Positions 35,877 to 45,238 are shown, numbered from the stretch's first letter. The stretch is DNA of 64,000 nucleotides from Bacteroidota bacterium (GCA_016711505.1 JADJSV010000001.1:310001-374000); one strand, 5' to 3'. Translations and numbers: made by a program. Notes: generated by a model not told the origin, from the letters alone.

Positions 35877-38414
35877 ATGGCGAATAAGCTAAAAAGCGAC
35901 ACTGACGAGGTAGTAAAAGAGAAGAAGGAGAAGTCGAAAAAGAGTACGAATAAAGTAACATTAAAAGACAGGTTTGCATCATTCCGTTCATTCTTTGCTG
36001 ATGAAAGGACACATAAGATCTTTGGATTATTTCTGTTGATGCTATCATTTTTCATGGTAGTTGCATTCATTTCAAATTTGTTTACATGGAAAGAGGACCA
36101 GGCCATAGCCGGTATCGATTCAATCTGGAAACTGATCACTACAGAAGTTGAAGTGAAAAACTGGCTCGGTAAATTCGGTGCTCTTACTGCCTTGAAATTT
36201 GAGAACCAATGGTTCGGAATATGTGCATTTGTATTTCCGTTTCTTTTTGTCCTCGCCGGGATTCGGATCATCTGGGAAGTAAATTTACTACCTGTAGGAA
36301 AAACGCTACGATATTCACTCTTTGCTACGATATGGATAAGTACTTTTCTTGGGTACATTTTCCATAACAATTCCTCTTTGCTGATGTTGGCCGGTGGATA
36401 TGGTTACAGAATGAGTCAAAGTCTGAATGCTATCATCGGATTTATCGGAACAGGTACATTACTTGTTTTTTCATTCGTCGGATTCTTAGTTGCTGCATTC
36501 AATATTCCGTTAAAACGTAAGATGGAAGAATCGTTAAGTCCGGTGTCTGATGCCATCAATGAAGTTGTTGCTGTTGATGAACCTATTAAGGTGAACAAAC
36601 CCAAAAAGGAAAGTATGGCCGGCGTTGTTGAACTTGAATTAGGACATGAAGAAGAGGAAGAACTAGAAGAAGAAGAAGAAGAACTTGAAGAAGAAGGCGA
36701 CTTTATCAACTTAGATGAGGAAGAAGAAGAAGAAGAAATAGAAGTTTTAGTTGAAGAAGATATTCTTGAGTTAACGCCGGTAGTTACTGCTCCTACAAAA
36801 ACAATTGGTGATGGCGATTTGACGCTGGAAGTTCTGGATATTCCTGAAGAAGTTCCTGTCATCGATGGTTCGGAAGAATTACCGCATGCACAAGGTGACT
36901 ATGATCCGACACTTGATCTTTCATCATACCGCTACCCTACTCTGGATCTACTGGAAAACTACGGTGATAAGAAAGTAGAAGTTAATAAAGAAGAACTTGA
37001 AGCTAATAAAAATAAAATTGTTGAGACATTAAGTCATTACAATATTGGAATTGATAAGATCAAAGCTACGATCGGGCCCACAGTTACTTTGTTTGAAATT
37101 GTACCTCAGGCCGGAATCAGGATCTCGAAAATTAAAAATCTGGAAGATGATATCGCACTAAGCTTAGCGGCTCTTGGGATTCGTATCATCGCTCCTATTC
37201 CTGGAAAAGGAACGATCGGTATTGAGGTTCCAAACCTGAAACCGGAGATCGTAGCGATGAAGTCAATTCTTGGTTCAGAAAAATTTGTGAATACAGATTA
37301 CGAACTTCCGATTGGTTTCGGGAAAACGATCAGCAATGAAGTATTTGTTGCCGATCTGACAAAGATGCCCCATCTATTAATGGCCGGTGCTACGGGTCAG
37401 GGTAAGTCTGTCGGATTAAATGCGATTCTTGTTTCACTACTCTACCGTAAGCATCCTGCTCAGGTAAAATTTGTGTTAGTTGATCCGAAAAAAGTGGAAT
37501 TGACATTGTTCAAAACAATTGAACGACATTTCCTTGCTAAACTTCCTGGTGAAGCTGAGGCTATTATCACAGATACAAAAAAAGTGATAAACACTTTGAA
37601 TTCACTTTGTATGGAAATGGATCAGCGTTACGAATTGCTCAAAGATGCACAGGTAAGAAATATAAAAGAATACAATGCAAAGTTCATCGCAAGAAAACTG
37701 AATCCGGGTAATGGTCATAAGTTTTTACCGTACATCATTCTGGTTGTCGATGAGTTTGCAGATTTGATCATGACTGCAGGAAAAGAAGTTGAAACTCCGA
37801 TAGCACGTCTTGCGCAGTTAGCCAGAGCAATTGGAATTCACCTGATCATTGCTACACAGAGACCTTCTGTTAACATTATAACAGGAACGATCAAAGCCAA
37901 CTTCCCGGCACGGATTGCCTTCAGAGTAACTTCTAAAATTGATTCAAGAACAATTCTTGATACAGGCGGTGCTGATCAATTGATCGGACGTGGAGATATG
38001 TTATTCTCAACAGGAGCTGACTTGATTCGTCTGCAATGCGCTTTCGTGGATACTCCTGAAGTAGAAAAGATCACTGACTTTATCGGTAGTCAACGAGGTT
38101 ATTCTGATGCTCACTTATTACCTGAATATCATGACGAGAGCGGCGATGGTTCACGATCAGATATCAGCATGGATGACAGGGATCCTTTATTTGAAGACGC
38201 TGCGCAGATCATTGTGCAGAATCAGCAAGGTTCTGCATCACTTTTGCAAAGAAGGCTGAAACTTGGATATAATCGCGCCGGTCGGATCATTGATCAATTG
38301 GAAGCTGCCAAGATCATTGGTCAATTTGAAGGCTCTAAGGCGAGAGAAGTGTTAGTGAAAGATCCTATTTCACTAGAACACATCCTTGGCAACCTGCGAA
38401 GCAAGGATAACTAA
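35877..38414 (+). CDS. ftsK: DNA translocase FtsK/SpoIIIE
   Basis: An 845-residue septal DNA pump for chromosome segregation. Four N-terminal membrane helices lie between about residues 50 and 210. The linker (about 256-299) is extremely acidic, with runs of Glu. The alpha/beta motor follows, with Walker A MAGATGQGKSVGLNA, Walker B ILVVDEFADLIM and the DTGGADQLIGRGDMLF block. The C-terminal winged-helix gamma domain (FEDAAQIIVQ...LQRRLKLGYNRAGRIID) would read KOPS-like DNA polarity signals. A terminator follows the stop. Length is typical for the phylum. Confidence 0.96.
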   Translation: MANKLKSDTDEVVKEKKEKSKKSTNKVTLKDRFASFRSFFADERTHKIFGLFLLMLSFFMVVAFISNLFTWKEDQAIAGIDSIWKLITTEVEVKNWLGKFGALTALKFENQWFGICAFVFPFLFVLAGIRIIWEVNLLPVGKTLRYSLFATIWISTFLGYIFHNNSSLLMLAGGYGYRMSQSLNAIIGFIGTGTLLVFSFVGFLVAAFNIPLKRKMEESLSPVSDAINEVVAVDEPIKVNKPKKESMAGVVELELGHEEEEELEEEEEELEEEGDFINLDEEEEEEEIEVLVEEDILELTPVVTAPTKTIGDGDLTLEVLDIPEEVPVIDGSEELPHAQGDYDPTLDLSSYRYPTLDLLENYGDKKVEVNKEELEANKNKIVETLSHYNIGIDKIKATIGPTVTLFEIVPQAGIRISKIKNLEDDIALSLAALGIRIIAPIPGKGTIGIEVPNLKPEIVAMKSILGSEKFVNTDYELPIGFGKTISNEVFVADLTKMPHLLMAGATGQGKSVGLNAILVSLLYRKHPAQVKFVLVDPKKVELTLFKTIERHFLAKLPGEAEAIITDTKKVINTLNSLCMEMDQRYELLKDAQVRNIKEYNAKFIARKLNPGNGHKFLPYIILVVDEFADLIMTAGKEVETPIARLAQLARAIGIHLIIATQRPSVNIITGTIKANFPARIAFRVTSKIDSRTILDTGGADQLIGRGDMLFSTGADLIRLQCAFVDTPEVEKITDFIGSQRGYSDAHLLPEYHDESGDGSRSDISMDDRDPLFEDAAQIIVQNQQGSASLLQRRLKLGYNRAGRIIDQLEAAKIIGQFEGSKAREVLVKDPISLEHILGNLRSKDN

Positions 38415-38442
38415 TTGCATTTGAGCGATATATGAGAATGAA

Positions 38443-38470
38443 GGGCAGGCATAATAGCCTGCCCTTTTTT
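38443..38470 (+). terminator. Terminator after ftsK
   Basis: GGGCAGGC-ATAATA-GCCTGCCC followed by TTTTTT: an 8-bp perfect GC-rich stem and U-run, 28 bp after the ftsK stop. Confidence 0.9.
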
Positions 38471-38502
38471 ATGGAATGCTTTTTGATTTAGAGGTAAAGA
38501 AT

Positions 38503-38510
38503 TACCTTCG
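38503..38510 (+). promoter_or_regulatory. Possible -7 element of lolA
   Basis: TACCTTCG (one mismatch to TAnnTTTG) has TTTG 17 bp upstream (38482-38485) as a possible -33 box. It lies 31 bp before the lolA ATG and just after the ftsK terminator. Confidence 0.45.
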
Positions 38511-38541
38511 CAGCTATAAAGAAAGTAGATCAACTCACGAT

Positions 38542-39186
38542 ATGAAAGCCAGAATTTTTGCCCTCTTATTACTTATTTCTCCTATGCTTACTTATGCACA
38601 GCAAGATGCAAAAGCACAGGAAATCCTGAAATCTGTCAGCACAAAATTTAAATCCTATAAATCTTACAAAGCAAATTTCAGTATTATAATTGAAAACAGC
38701 AGAGATAAATCGAGAGAAGTTCAGAAAGGTATTATTTACATCAAAGGAAATAAATATCGTTTGGAAATTGCAGGTCAAGACGTGATCAGTGATGGTAAGA
38801 CCCGTTGGACATACGTTAAAGATGCTAACGAAGTTCAGATCGATGTTCAGAAAACAGACGAGAATACCATCTCCCCTACTAACATTTTTACAATTTATGA
38901 AAAAGGATGGCAATCAAAATATACAGGTGATGCCAAGGACAAAACAATTACTTATGCTCAGATTGAACTAGTGCCGAGCGAAGGAAAAAATAAAAACATT
39001 TTTAAGATAAAATTATCGATAAACAAATCTGATAAATCTATTTCATCAGCAAAAATGTTAGATAAGAACGGTGGAACTCAAACGATCAATGTAGAAAAGA
39101 TAAGTCCTGATGGTGGTGCAGATGATGCAATATATGTTTTTAATAAAGCCAAGTATCCCGATGCTGAAATCGTTGATCTGAGATAA
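38542..39186 (+). CDS. lolA: Outer-membrane lipoprotein carrier protein LolA-like
   Basis: A 214-residue periplasmic protein resembling LolA, which ferries lipoproteins from the inner to the outer membrane. Start ATG 38542 gives the signal peptide MKARIFALLLLISPMLTYAQ. The body has the LolA half-barrel pattern: FKSYKSYKANFSIIIENSRDKSREVQKGIIYIKGNKYRLEIAGQDVISDGKTRWTYVKDANEV. Length is normal. It lies downstream of ftsK, as is common in Bacteroidota, but a terminator separates them. Confidence 0.87.
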   Translation: MKARIFALLLLISPMLTYAQQDAKAQEILKSVSTKFKSYKSYKANFSIIIENSRDKSREVQKGIIYIKGNKYRLEIAGQDVISDGKTRWTYVKDANEVQIDVQKTDENTISPTNIFTIYEKGWQSKYTGDAKDKTITYAQIELVPSEGKNKNIFKIKLSINKSDKSISSAKMLDKNGGTQTINVEKISPDGGADDAIYVFNKAKYPDAEIVDLR

Positions 39187-39192
39187 AAAATT

Positions 39193-39219
39193 AAAAAGTC
39201 CTTTATAGGACTTTTTTTT
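39193..39219 (+). terminator. Terminator after lolA
   Basis: AAAAAGTCCT-TTAT-AGGACTTTTTTTT forms a 10-bp stem plus U-run, 7 bp after the lolA stop. Confidence 0.88.
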
Positions 39220-39253
39220 GTGTAATAAATATTTATCCTAAATACTTAATACT

Positions 39254-40276
39254 ATGAAAAAAGCACTACTCACAATCTTACTGCTCGGACCTTTCATTGT
39301 AAGGTCACAAACTATTACAACTGCTGATTTGCCAACTGCAGGGCTTGCATGGATCACTGGAAATGATTCAACCTACTCCCAGGCAATTCCTTCAGGTGGT
39401 ACTGGACAAACCTGGGATTATAGTACTCTGCAGAATTTAGAGAATGACACAGCTGGATTTATTAACGCTGCCGGAACTCCTTATGCTTCCAGTTTTCCAA
39501 ATTCAAATCTGGCTGGTTATGATTCGCAATCAGGAATCTATTCTTATTTCACAACAAATACTTCCGGAATTTACCTGGACGGAATTATTGGACCATCCAT
39601 TCAATATATTTATGAAAATAGCCAACTTTATATTCCTGTACCCTTTACATATGGTGATGTAAGAAATACATTTTCCAGAATCCAGATTGATAGTGTTTAC
39701 CTTGGGTTCAACTCGCGATTTGTCTTAAGAACAAATTCAACATTCACAGCAGATGGATCAGGAAATTTGACTCTGCCTTCTGGTCAATTTAACAACGCAT
39801 TAAGAATTAAAGAAATCGCTATTACCTATGATACATTGTCTATTGATACCGGCGGTGGAAATTATATTACGATATCCAACTCTGCTTCCCAGATTACCAG
39901 ATATAATTTTGTAATGCCGGGTAATCCTGTTGCTCTGGTGATGGGAATTGAAGCAGATAGTCTCGGTCAGTTTGCAACAAGCTCGCAGTATTTTACAGGA
40001 GCATTTGTAAACTCAGTTCCGGTCGTACAACGCTCAGCTAAAGTAAAAACATATCCTAATCCTGCGAATGAATCTGTAAATCTGGATCTGACAACAATAA
40101 ATGATATTTCGCTAATTGAGATATTTGATTTGAATGGAAGTCTGATCAAGACGATACAACCTGATGCAAGTGGAATTACAACAATCCCGGCGTCTGAATT
40201 GTCAAATGGAGTATATCACTATTCGATCTCGGGAAAAGGAAAAATGGTATCAGGAACATTCCAGGTGCAGCATTAA
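39254..40276 (+). CDS. Secreted protein with T9SS sorting domain
   Basis: A 340-residue exported protein. The signal peptide covers residues 1-18 (ending VRSQ). A beta-rich body with no recognised catalytic motif follows (about 19-255; ATAGL-type region PTAGLAWITGNDSTYSQAIPSGGTGQTWDYS). A C-terminal T9SS type A domain begins near residue 265 (KTYPNPANESVNLDL) and ends MVSGTFQV. The WDYSTL motif recurs in Bacteroidota surface proteins of unknown role. A terminator with a TTCG loop follows. Confidence 0.8.
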   Translation: MKKALLTILLLGPFIVRSQTITTADLPTAGLAWITGNDSTYSQAIPSGGTGQTWDYSTLQNLENDTAGFINAAGTPYASSFPNSNLAGYDSQSGIYSYFTTNTSGIYLDGIIGPSIQYIYENSQLYIPVPFTYGDVRNTFSRIQIDSVYLGFNSRFVLRTNSTFTADGSGNLTLPSGQFNNALRIKEIAITYDTLSIDTGGGNYITISNSASQITRYNFVMPGNPVALVMGIEADSLGQFATSSQYFTGAFVNSVPVVQRSAKVKTYPNPANESVNLDLTTINDISLIEIFDLNGSLIKTIQPDASGITTIPASELSNGVYHYSISGKGKMVSGTFQVQH

Positions 40277-40320
40277 AAGTGAATTGCAACTTATTTGCTA
40301 TTGCGTAAAAATTTAACATT

Positions 40321-40349
40321 AGGGAAGACTTCGGTTTTCCCTTTTTTTG
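40321..40349 (+). terminator. Terminator with TTCG tetraloop
   Basis: AGGGAAGAC-TTCG-GTTTTCCCT followed by seven T: a nine-pair stem (one G-T wobble) closed on the very stable UUCG loop, 45 bp after the T9SS gene stop. Confidence 0.88.
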
Positions 40350-40360
40350 TATCTTGTGGT

Positions 40361-40669
40361 ATGAGAAACCTGGTGATCTTAACTTTCTTACTTTTTGCTT
40401 CTTTCAAATCTGTAAATGCGCAGGATTCGGTTGCAGTTAAAAAGAGTGACTATCAGATTTTTTTATCTCAGCCGGCAAAGCAAATAAAACATATTATGTA
40501 TGAGAAAGATTTTCTTCCGATACAGGGCGAATTATCTGAAGATAAAAAATCTGTCATCATGAAAAATTATAAGACAGGAACCAAAGTCAGAGTAAAAGTT
40601 GAATACGAAGATGGAACTGTTGAAGAAATTATTAAAAGCCCTTGCTTTATCGATCCTGTAATCAGTTGA
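40361..40669 (+). CDS. Small exported protein, 102 aa
   Basis: ATG 40361 lies just after the upstream terminator and gives a signal peptide (MRNLVILTFLLFASFKSVNAQ). The longer frame from 40295 would run through that terminator and is rejected. The mature ~80 residues are charged and beta-rich (GELSEDKKSVIMKNYKTGTKVRVKVEYEDGTVEEI) and end with a Cys (SPCFIDPVIS). No family recognised. It is convergent with rimO, with a 5-bp gap once rimO is corrected. Confidence 0.65.
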   Translation: MRNLVILTFLLFASFKSVNAQDSVAVKKSDYQIFLSQPAKQIKHIMYEKDFLPIQGELSEDKKSVIMKNYKTGTKVRVKVEYEDGTVEEIIKSPCFIDPVIS

Positions 40670-40674
40670 TCGAA

Positions 40675-41987
40675 TTATTTTGCTGGAACTCCAAATAAGT
40701 CGAATTCACCCGCATCAGTAATTCTGATATCTGCAAAATCACCAATTCGTACATAATTATCTTTTGCCTCAAGTAAAACTTCATTATCAACTTCAGGTGA
40801 ATCGAATTCTGTTCTTCCGACAAAGTATCCGCCTTCTTTACGGTCAAAAGTACTTTAAATGTTTGGCCGATCTTCGCTTCATTTTTTCCAGAGGAAATAA
40901 CTTGTTGGATGGCCATTATCTCTGCACATCGTTCTCTTTTCACTTCATCGGAAACATTATCATCAAGCAGATAAGCGTGTGTGTTCTCCTCGTGTGAGTA
41001 GGCAAAAATTCCTAATCGATCGAAGCGACTTTCTTTCACCCACGATTTCATTTCTTCGAAATCAGATTCAGTTTCGCCGGGATATCCGCCGATCAACGTT
41101 GTTCTTAGTGCAATGCCGGGAACCTTTGAACGTATTTCTGAGATCAGATCATTCGTCTTTTGTCTGGTTGTGCCGCGACGCATACTCCTGAGCATATTAT
41201 CTGAAATATGCTGCAATGGCATATCAAGATATTTACAGATATTTTCACGTTCATTCATTACATCCAGAATATCCATTGGGAAACCTGAAGGAAAAGCATA
41301 ATGAAGCCGGATCCACTCTATTCCATTCACATCAGAAAGATGTTTTAATAATTCAGACAAGTTTCTTTTTTTGTAAATATCAAGTCCGTAGTATGTCAGA
41401 TCCTGGGCAATAAGGATCAATTCTTTTACACCTTTTGTTGCTAATGTTTTTGCCTGAGAAACCAGTTCTTCAATCGGTGTGCTGATATGAGTTCCTCTCA
41501 TCAAAGGAATAGCGCAAAAAGAACAAGGTCGGTCACAACCTTCAGAGATCTTCAGGTATGCATAATGTTTTGGTGTAGTAAGATGTCTTTCCCCTATTAA
41601 TTCATGTTTGTAATCAGCTCCTAATGATTTTAACAAGAGAGGAAGATCACGGGTTCCGAAAAATTCATCAACATTTTTTATTTCGCGGGAAAGTTCAGGT
41701 TTGTATCGCTCACTCAAACAACCGGTCACAATCAGTTTATCGATCTTACCTGCTTCTTTTGCCTGAGCAAATTCAAGAATGGTATCGATACTTTCCTGCT
41801 TTGCATTATCAATAAATCCGCAGGTATTAATGATCACAATTCCGGAATCATCATCAGTAGATTCATGTGCTACATCAAATTTGTTTGCACGTAATTGTCC
41901 CATTAAGACTTCGCTGTCGTATACATTCTTCGAGCAGCCAAGTGTTATAACGTTGATCTTATTTTTTTTGAATGATTTTGTTTTCAT
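40675..41987 (-). CDS. rimO: Ribosomal protein S12 methylthiotransferase RimO (one frameshift)
   Basis: A radical-SAM enzyme that adds a methylthio group to an Asp of ribosomal protein S12. The N-terminal UPF0004 domain supplies cluster ligands (LGCSKNVYDSEVL, NTCGFI, VTGCLSERY). The radical-SAM motif is CDRPCSFCAIP, and a TRAM domain ends the protein. The frame breaks at about 40851-40855: CTTTTGACC should be CTTTTTGACC, giving FDRKEGGYFVGRTEFDSPEVDNEVLLEA...EFDLFGVPAK. With one T restored the gene stops at 40675-40677 with about 437 residues. It lies 9 bp downstream of ftsY. Confidence 0.94.
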
Positions 41988-41996
41988 TATTCACAC

Positions 41997-42953
41997 CTAC
42001 ATTTCCCCAAATAAAGAATCAACAAATTCGTTTTTATTGAATGCCTGGAGATCTTCCATTTTTTCACCCACTCCGATATACTTGACGGGAATTTTGAATT
42101 CATCAGAGATTCCAATTACAACACCACCTTTAGCTGTCCCGTCCAGTTTAGTAAGTGCAAGCGCATTCACTTCTGTTGCCAGCGTAAATTGTTTGGCTTG
42201 TTCAATTGCATTCTGTCCGGTGCTTGCATCCAGAACCAGAAGAATTTCATGTGGCGCATCCGGAATTACTTTTTGTACTACACGTTTGATCTTTGAAAGT
42301 TCATTCATCAGATTCACTTTATTATGCAATCTGCCCGCTGTATCAATTATAAGAACATCCATATTCTGAGAAACGGCAGTCTGTACCGATTCAAATGCAA
42401 CTGATGCCGGATCTGATCCCATTGCTTGTTTCACAATTGGAACACCAACACGTTTACTCCAGATATCCAATTGGTCAACCGCTGCAGCCCTGAACGTATC
42501 TGCGGCACCAAGCATAACCTTTAATCCGGCTTTCTTAAACTGGTGAGATAGTTTTCCGATCGTTGTGGTTTTTCCGACACCATTGACTCCAACGACCATG
42601 ATAACATAAGGTCGGTTACCGGGAGGAAGAGAAAAATCTTCGAGTGAATCAGATTTATTTTCACTGAGTAATTCAGTTACTTCTGATTTTAAAAGTTTAT
42701 TGAGTTCGTCGGTGCTAACGTATTTATCTTTTGCGACTCTATCTTCCAGACGTTTAATAATTTTCAGAGTTGTGCTTACTCCTACGTCAGAAGATACAAG
42801 GATCTCTTCCAGGTTATCCAAAACCTCTGCATCAACAGTTGATTTTCCAACAACTGCTTTAGCAATCCTGGAAAACAAACTGGTCTTTGTTTTTTCCAGA
42901 CCTTTATCGAGACTTTCTTTTTTCTCTTTTGAAAAAAAACTGAATATTCCCAT
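41997..42953 (-). CDS. ftsY: Signal recognition particle receptor FtsY
   Basis: This 318-residue SRP GTPase receptor targets membrane proteins to SecYEG. An N-terminal four-helix domain follows a short basic stretch (FSKEKKESLDKGLEKTK). The G domain has G1 GVNGVGKTTTIGKL, G3 DTAGRLHNK, G4 TKLDGTAKGG, and the insertion box with LGAADTFRAAAVDQL. The long acidic A domain is absent, as usual outside enterics. It sits in the conserved rpmG-DUF4295-ftsY-rimO order. Confidence 0.97.
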   Translation of the reverse strand: MGIFSFFSKEKKESLDKGLEKTKTSLFSRIAKAVVGKSTVDAEVLDNLEEILVSSDVGVSTTLKIIKRLEDRVAKDKYVSTDELNKLLKSEVTELLSENKSDSLEDFSLPPGNRPYVIMVVGVNGVGKTTTIGKLSHQFKKAGLKVMLGAADTFRAAAVDQLDIWSKRVGVPIVKQAMGSDPASVAFESVQTAVSQNMDVLIIDTAGRLHNKVNLMNELSKIKRVVQKVIPDAPHEILLVLDASTGQNAIEQAKQFTLATEVNALALTKLDGTAKGGVVIGISDEFKIPVKYIGVGEKMEDLQAFNKNEFVDSLFGEM

Positions 42954-43039
42954 CGGTGGTTTTGATTTAAAATTTCAAATAAATAAAAAAGCTCCTTTCA
43001 GAGTGAAAGAAGCTCAGTTATATATTTAATACAATTGTA

Positions 43040-43192
43040 TTATTTGTTTTTAAGAAAATCTTTCACGTGATCATTGTGAACTACTTCTTCTTTGAATTGA
43101 TAAGAACCGTTATCAGTTTTTACCATCTTGATCACTTTAGAAAATTCTTTACCTTTTCCACTCTTTAGAGTTGCGACAACTTTCTTTGCCAT
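43040..43192 (-). CDS. DUF4295 family small protein, 50 aa
   Basis: This small basic protein (MAKKVVATLKSGKGKEFSKV... ending DHVKDFLKNK) belongs to DUF4295, found almost only in Bacteroidota and nearly always between rpmG and ftsY. Its location and size suggest a ribosome-associated role (inference; it may be a lineage-specific ribosomal protein). Start ATG 43192 is 33 bp after rpmG. Confidence 0.9.
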   Translation of the reverse strand: MAKKVVATLKSGKGKEFSKVIKMVKTDNGSYQFKEEVVHNDHVKDFLKNK

Positions 43193-43225
43193 AGCTTAAT
43201 CCTTTTGAACTATTTTAATTAGGAA

Positions 43226-43408
43226 TTATTTAATTTCTTTATGAACAGTCATTTTCTTAAGGATAGAATTGTATTTCTTCACCTCAAGACGTTCTGTTGT
43301 ATTCTTTTTATTTTTCGTTGTGATGTAACGAGACATTCCCGGCATTCCGCTCGTCTTATGCTCTGTACATTCTAGAATCACCTGGATTCTGTTACCTTTC
43401 TTTGCCAT
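43226..43408 (-). CDS. rpmG: 50S ribosomal protein L33
   Basis: A 60-residue L33: MAKKGNRIQVILECTEHKTSGMPGMSRYITTKNKKNTTERLEVKKYNSILKK matches the Bacteroidota form. It lacks the CxxC pairs and has only one Cys, so it is the zinc-independent type. It has its own TATATTTG promoter upstream, since pepP is inserted between it and rpmB. Confidence 0.96.
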   Translation of the reverse strand: MAKKGNRIQVILECTEHKTSGMPGMSRYITTKNKKNTTERLEVKKYNSILKKMTVHKEIK

Positions 43409-43470
43409 GATAAAATTCCTTTTTTTTAATGTTTCCCGCCGCTTCGGCTCACGGATTATTTACGGGGCTG

Positions 43471-43478
43471 CAAATATA
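43471..43478 (-). promoter_or_regulatory. -7 promoter element of rpmG operon
   Basis: TATATTTG on the minus strand, a perfect TAnnTTTG, lies about 62 bp upstream of rpmG. The leader between them contains a GC-rich stretch (about 43437-43455) that might fold, but no known ribosomal leader was recognised. Confidence 0.55.
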
Positions 43479-43534
43479 GGTATTCTTGTGAAATAAAAAA
43501 GCTTTTTACCTGATTTTTATGTTCTTTTCACCAA

Positions 43535-44938
43535 TTATTTGTTCATATCTGCCTTTTGACTTTTCAGATTTTCAATTTCTTTGATCGTTCTGGGCGCTGA
43601 TTCCGATAAATTTTCCGGTCCTTTGTCAGTTATCAGGATGTCATCTTCTATTCTAACCCCAATATTCCACCATTTTGGGTCACAATCGCTATTTTCTTCA
43701 ATATAGATACCCGGCTCTACTGTAATGACCGACCCACTTTTCAATGGGCCTCTTGAACCCGGGTCATGAACGTCTAAACCCAGATAATGGGAAGTTCCAT
43801 GCATAAAGTATTTATCAGATTCTGAAAGTGATTTTGTAATTCCAAGTTTGACAAGTCCTTCAGCTATAACAGCCGTAGCCGCTTTGTGTACATCAGTAAA
43901 TGGATTTCCTTTTACACATGCCGCTATTCCCGCTTCCTGTGCTTTCAGGACAAGCTCATAAATTATGCTTTGTTCAGTGGTGAATTTATTTCCAATTGGA
44001 ATTGTCCGGGTTACATCGGCAGTATAACCATGGTATTCGGCGCCCATATCCAAAAGAATCAGATCGGAATCATTCATCGTTCTTCTGTTGGAAGTATAAT
44101 GCAGAATGACAGAGTTTTCATGACTTCCACAAATACTGGAGTATCCAAAAGTTTCTGCGCCGGACTTTTTAAATTCATATTCACCGATTGCCTGGATCTG
44201 ATATTCCGTCATGCCCGGACTTGCATTTTTCATCATTGATAAAAACCCTTTACAGGTCATTGTTACAGCCTGCTTCATCAGTCGAAGTTCTTCATCAGTT
44301 TTTACTTCTCTTAAATCCTGCATGATCTTATTCAAGGTAAAACCATCTCCCCGGTCAGTCTTACTATCGATCACATTTTTGAATGCTTCGTCAAGTTCAA
44401 ACAAGTCTGCATTGTCATTCTTATCGTTAACAATTCCTTTATGCATTTTCAAATGCAGTATTCTTATAGATGTATCAGAAAAAAGTGAAGATCTTTTCAG
44501 AAAATCTTCCGCATAAAAAACGGTGGAAACACCGGAAATAATTTTAGCACCTTCTATTCCGGCTCTGCGACCATTCCAGATCTCTTTTGATTTTTCCCGA
44601 ACAGGAACGAAAAGAATTTCATGTATGAATTTATCACTGACTGAAATAGAATCTTTATAAATCAACAACACAGAATTGGGTTCATTGAAACCGGTGAGGT
44701 AATAAAAATTCGGGTCCTGATGATAATCGTAATCAACATCATTGGATCGGTTGCGTTCAGGATTAGCAAAAAAAATCGCAACAGAATTCATCGGCATTTT
44801 ATTTCTTACTGCTGCTCTTCTTTCCTGATGAAATGACGCAGGAAGAAAATCTTTTTCATACCGGTAATATGAAAAATCCTGTCCGGAAGAAATGTATGCA
44901 ATCAGTAAGAAGAAAATAGTATTTATAGCTCTGCGCAT
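43535..44938 (-). CDS. Exported aminopeptidase P family (Xaa-Pro) metallopeptidase
   Basis: A 467-residue M24-family peptidase that removes residues before proline. Start ATG 44938 (MRRAINTIFFLLIAYISSGQ) gives a signal peptide; the longer frame from 44956 crosses a TAATTTTG promoter. The N-terminal domain has FFANPERNRSNDVDYDYHQDPNFYYLTGF. The pita-bread catalytic domain has metal ligands in LLDMGAEYHGYTADVTRTIP, HGTSHYLGLDVHD, TVEPGIYIEE and GVRIEDD. It is therefore a periplasmic (or surface) Xaa-Pro aminopeptidase. It interrupts the usual rpmB-rpmG adjacency. Confidence 0.92.
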   Translation of the reverse strand: MRRAINTIFFLLIAYISSGQDFSYYRYEKDFLPASFHQERRAAVRNKMPMNSVAIFFANPERNRSNDVDYDYHQDPNFYYLTGFNEPNSVLLIYKDSISVSDKFIHEILFVPVREKSKEIWNGRRAGIEGAKIISGVSTVFYAEDFLKRSSLFSDTSIRILHLKMHKGIVNDKNDNADLFELDEAFKNVIDSKTDRGDGFTLNKIMQDLREVKTDEELRLMKQAVTMTCKGFLSMMKNASPGMTEYQIQAIGEYEFKKSGAETFGYSSICGSHENSVILHYTSNRRTMNDSDLILLDMGAEYHGYTADVTRTIPIGNKFTTEQSIIYELVLKAQEAGIAACVKGNPFTDVHKAATAVIAEGLVKLGITKSLSESDKYFMHGTSHYLGLDVHDPGSRGPLKSGSVITVEPGIYIEENSDCDPKWWNIGVRIEDDILITDKGPENLSESAPRTIKEIENLKSQKADMNK

Positions 44939-44943
44939 GAATT

Positions 44944-44951
44944 CAAAATTA
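44944..44951 (-). promoter_or_regulatory. -7 promoter element of pepP-like gene
   Basis: TAATTTTG on the minus strand perfectly matches TAnnTTTG, five bases before the chosen ATG and immediately after the rpmB terminator. Such a short spacing implies a near-leaderless transcript, so the match could be coincidental. Confidence 0.35.
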
Positions 44952-44954
44952 GGC

Positions 44955-44983
44955 AAAAAAAAAGCCGGTACGAATACCGGCTT
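44955..44983 (-). terminator. Terminator after rpmB
   Basis: On the minus strand AAGCCGGTA-TTCG-TACCGGCTT is followed by a run of T: a 9-bp stem with a TTCG loop, 22 bp after the rpmB stop. It separates rpmB from the pepP-like gene. Confidence 0.88.
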
Positions 44984-45004
44984 AGTTATATTATCTTAAG
45001 AGAA

Positions 45005-45238
45005 TCAAATTGTTCCTTTGCGAATAGCTTTTTCTATTGCAGCGCTGATTCCTAATTTGTCAATTGTACGCAATGCAGAAGTTGAAACTTTCAACGTGAT
45101 CCACTCACCTAATTCAGGTACGAAGAATTTCTTAGTCTGCAGATTCGGGTTGAACTTGCGTTTAGTTTTCTTATTTGAGAAGGAAACACTGTTTCCTGTC
45201 ATTGCCTTTTTTCCTGTTAAATCACAAATACGTGCCAT
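45005..45238 (-). CDS. rpmB: 50S ribosomal protein L28
   Basis: A 77-residue L28: MARICDLTGKKAMTGNSVSFSNKKTKRKFNPNLQTKKFFVPELGEWITLKVSTSALRTIDKLGI. Length and motifs are typical. It is normally followed directly by rpmG in Bacteroidota; here a terminator and a peptidase gene intervene. Confidence 0.97.
   Translation of the reverse strand: MARICDLTGKKAMTGNSVSFSNKKTKRKFNPNLQTKKFFVPELGEWITLKVSTSALRTIDKLGISAAIEKAIRKGTI

Noticed and set aside
35807..36370. 187-codon minus-strand frame overlapping the ftsK start
   Set aside because: It lies opposite the well-conserved FtsK membrane region and has no recognisable domain.
36416..36862. Long minus-strand open frame rich in Ser opposite ftsK
   Set aside because: It is the mirror of the Glu-rich FtsK linker (GAA/GAG read as TTC/CTC) and has no homology or start context.
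43409..43470. Ribosomal-protein leader or riboswitch upstream of rpmG
   Set aside because: The GC-rich stretch suggests folding, but I recognise no known leader motif and the structure is not clear by eye.
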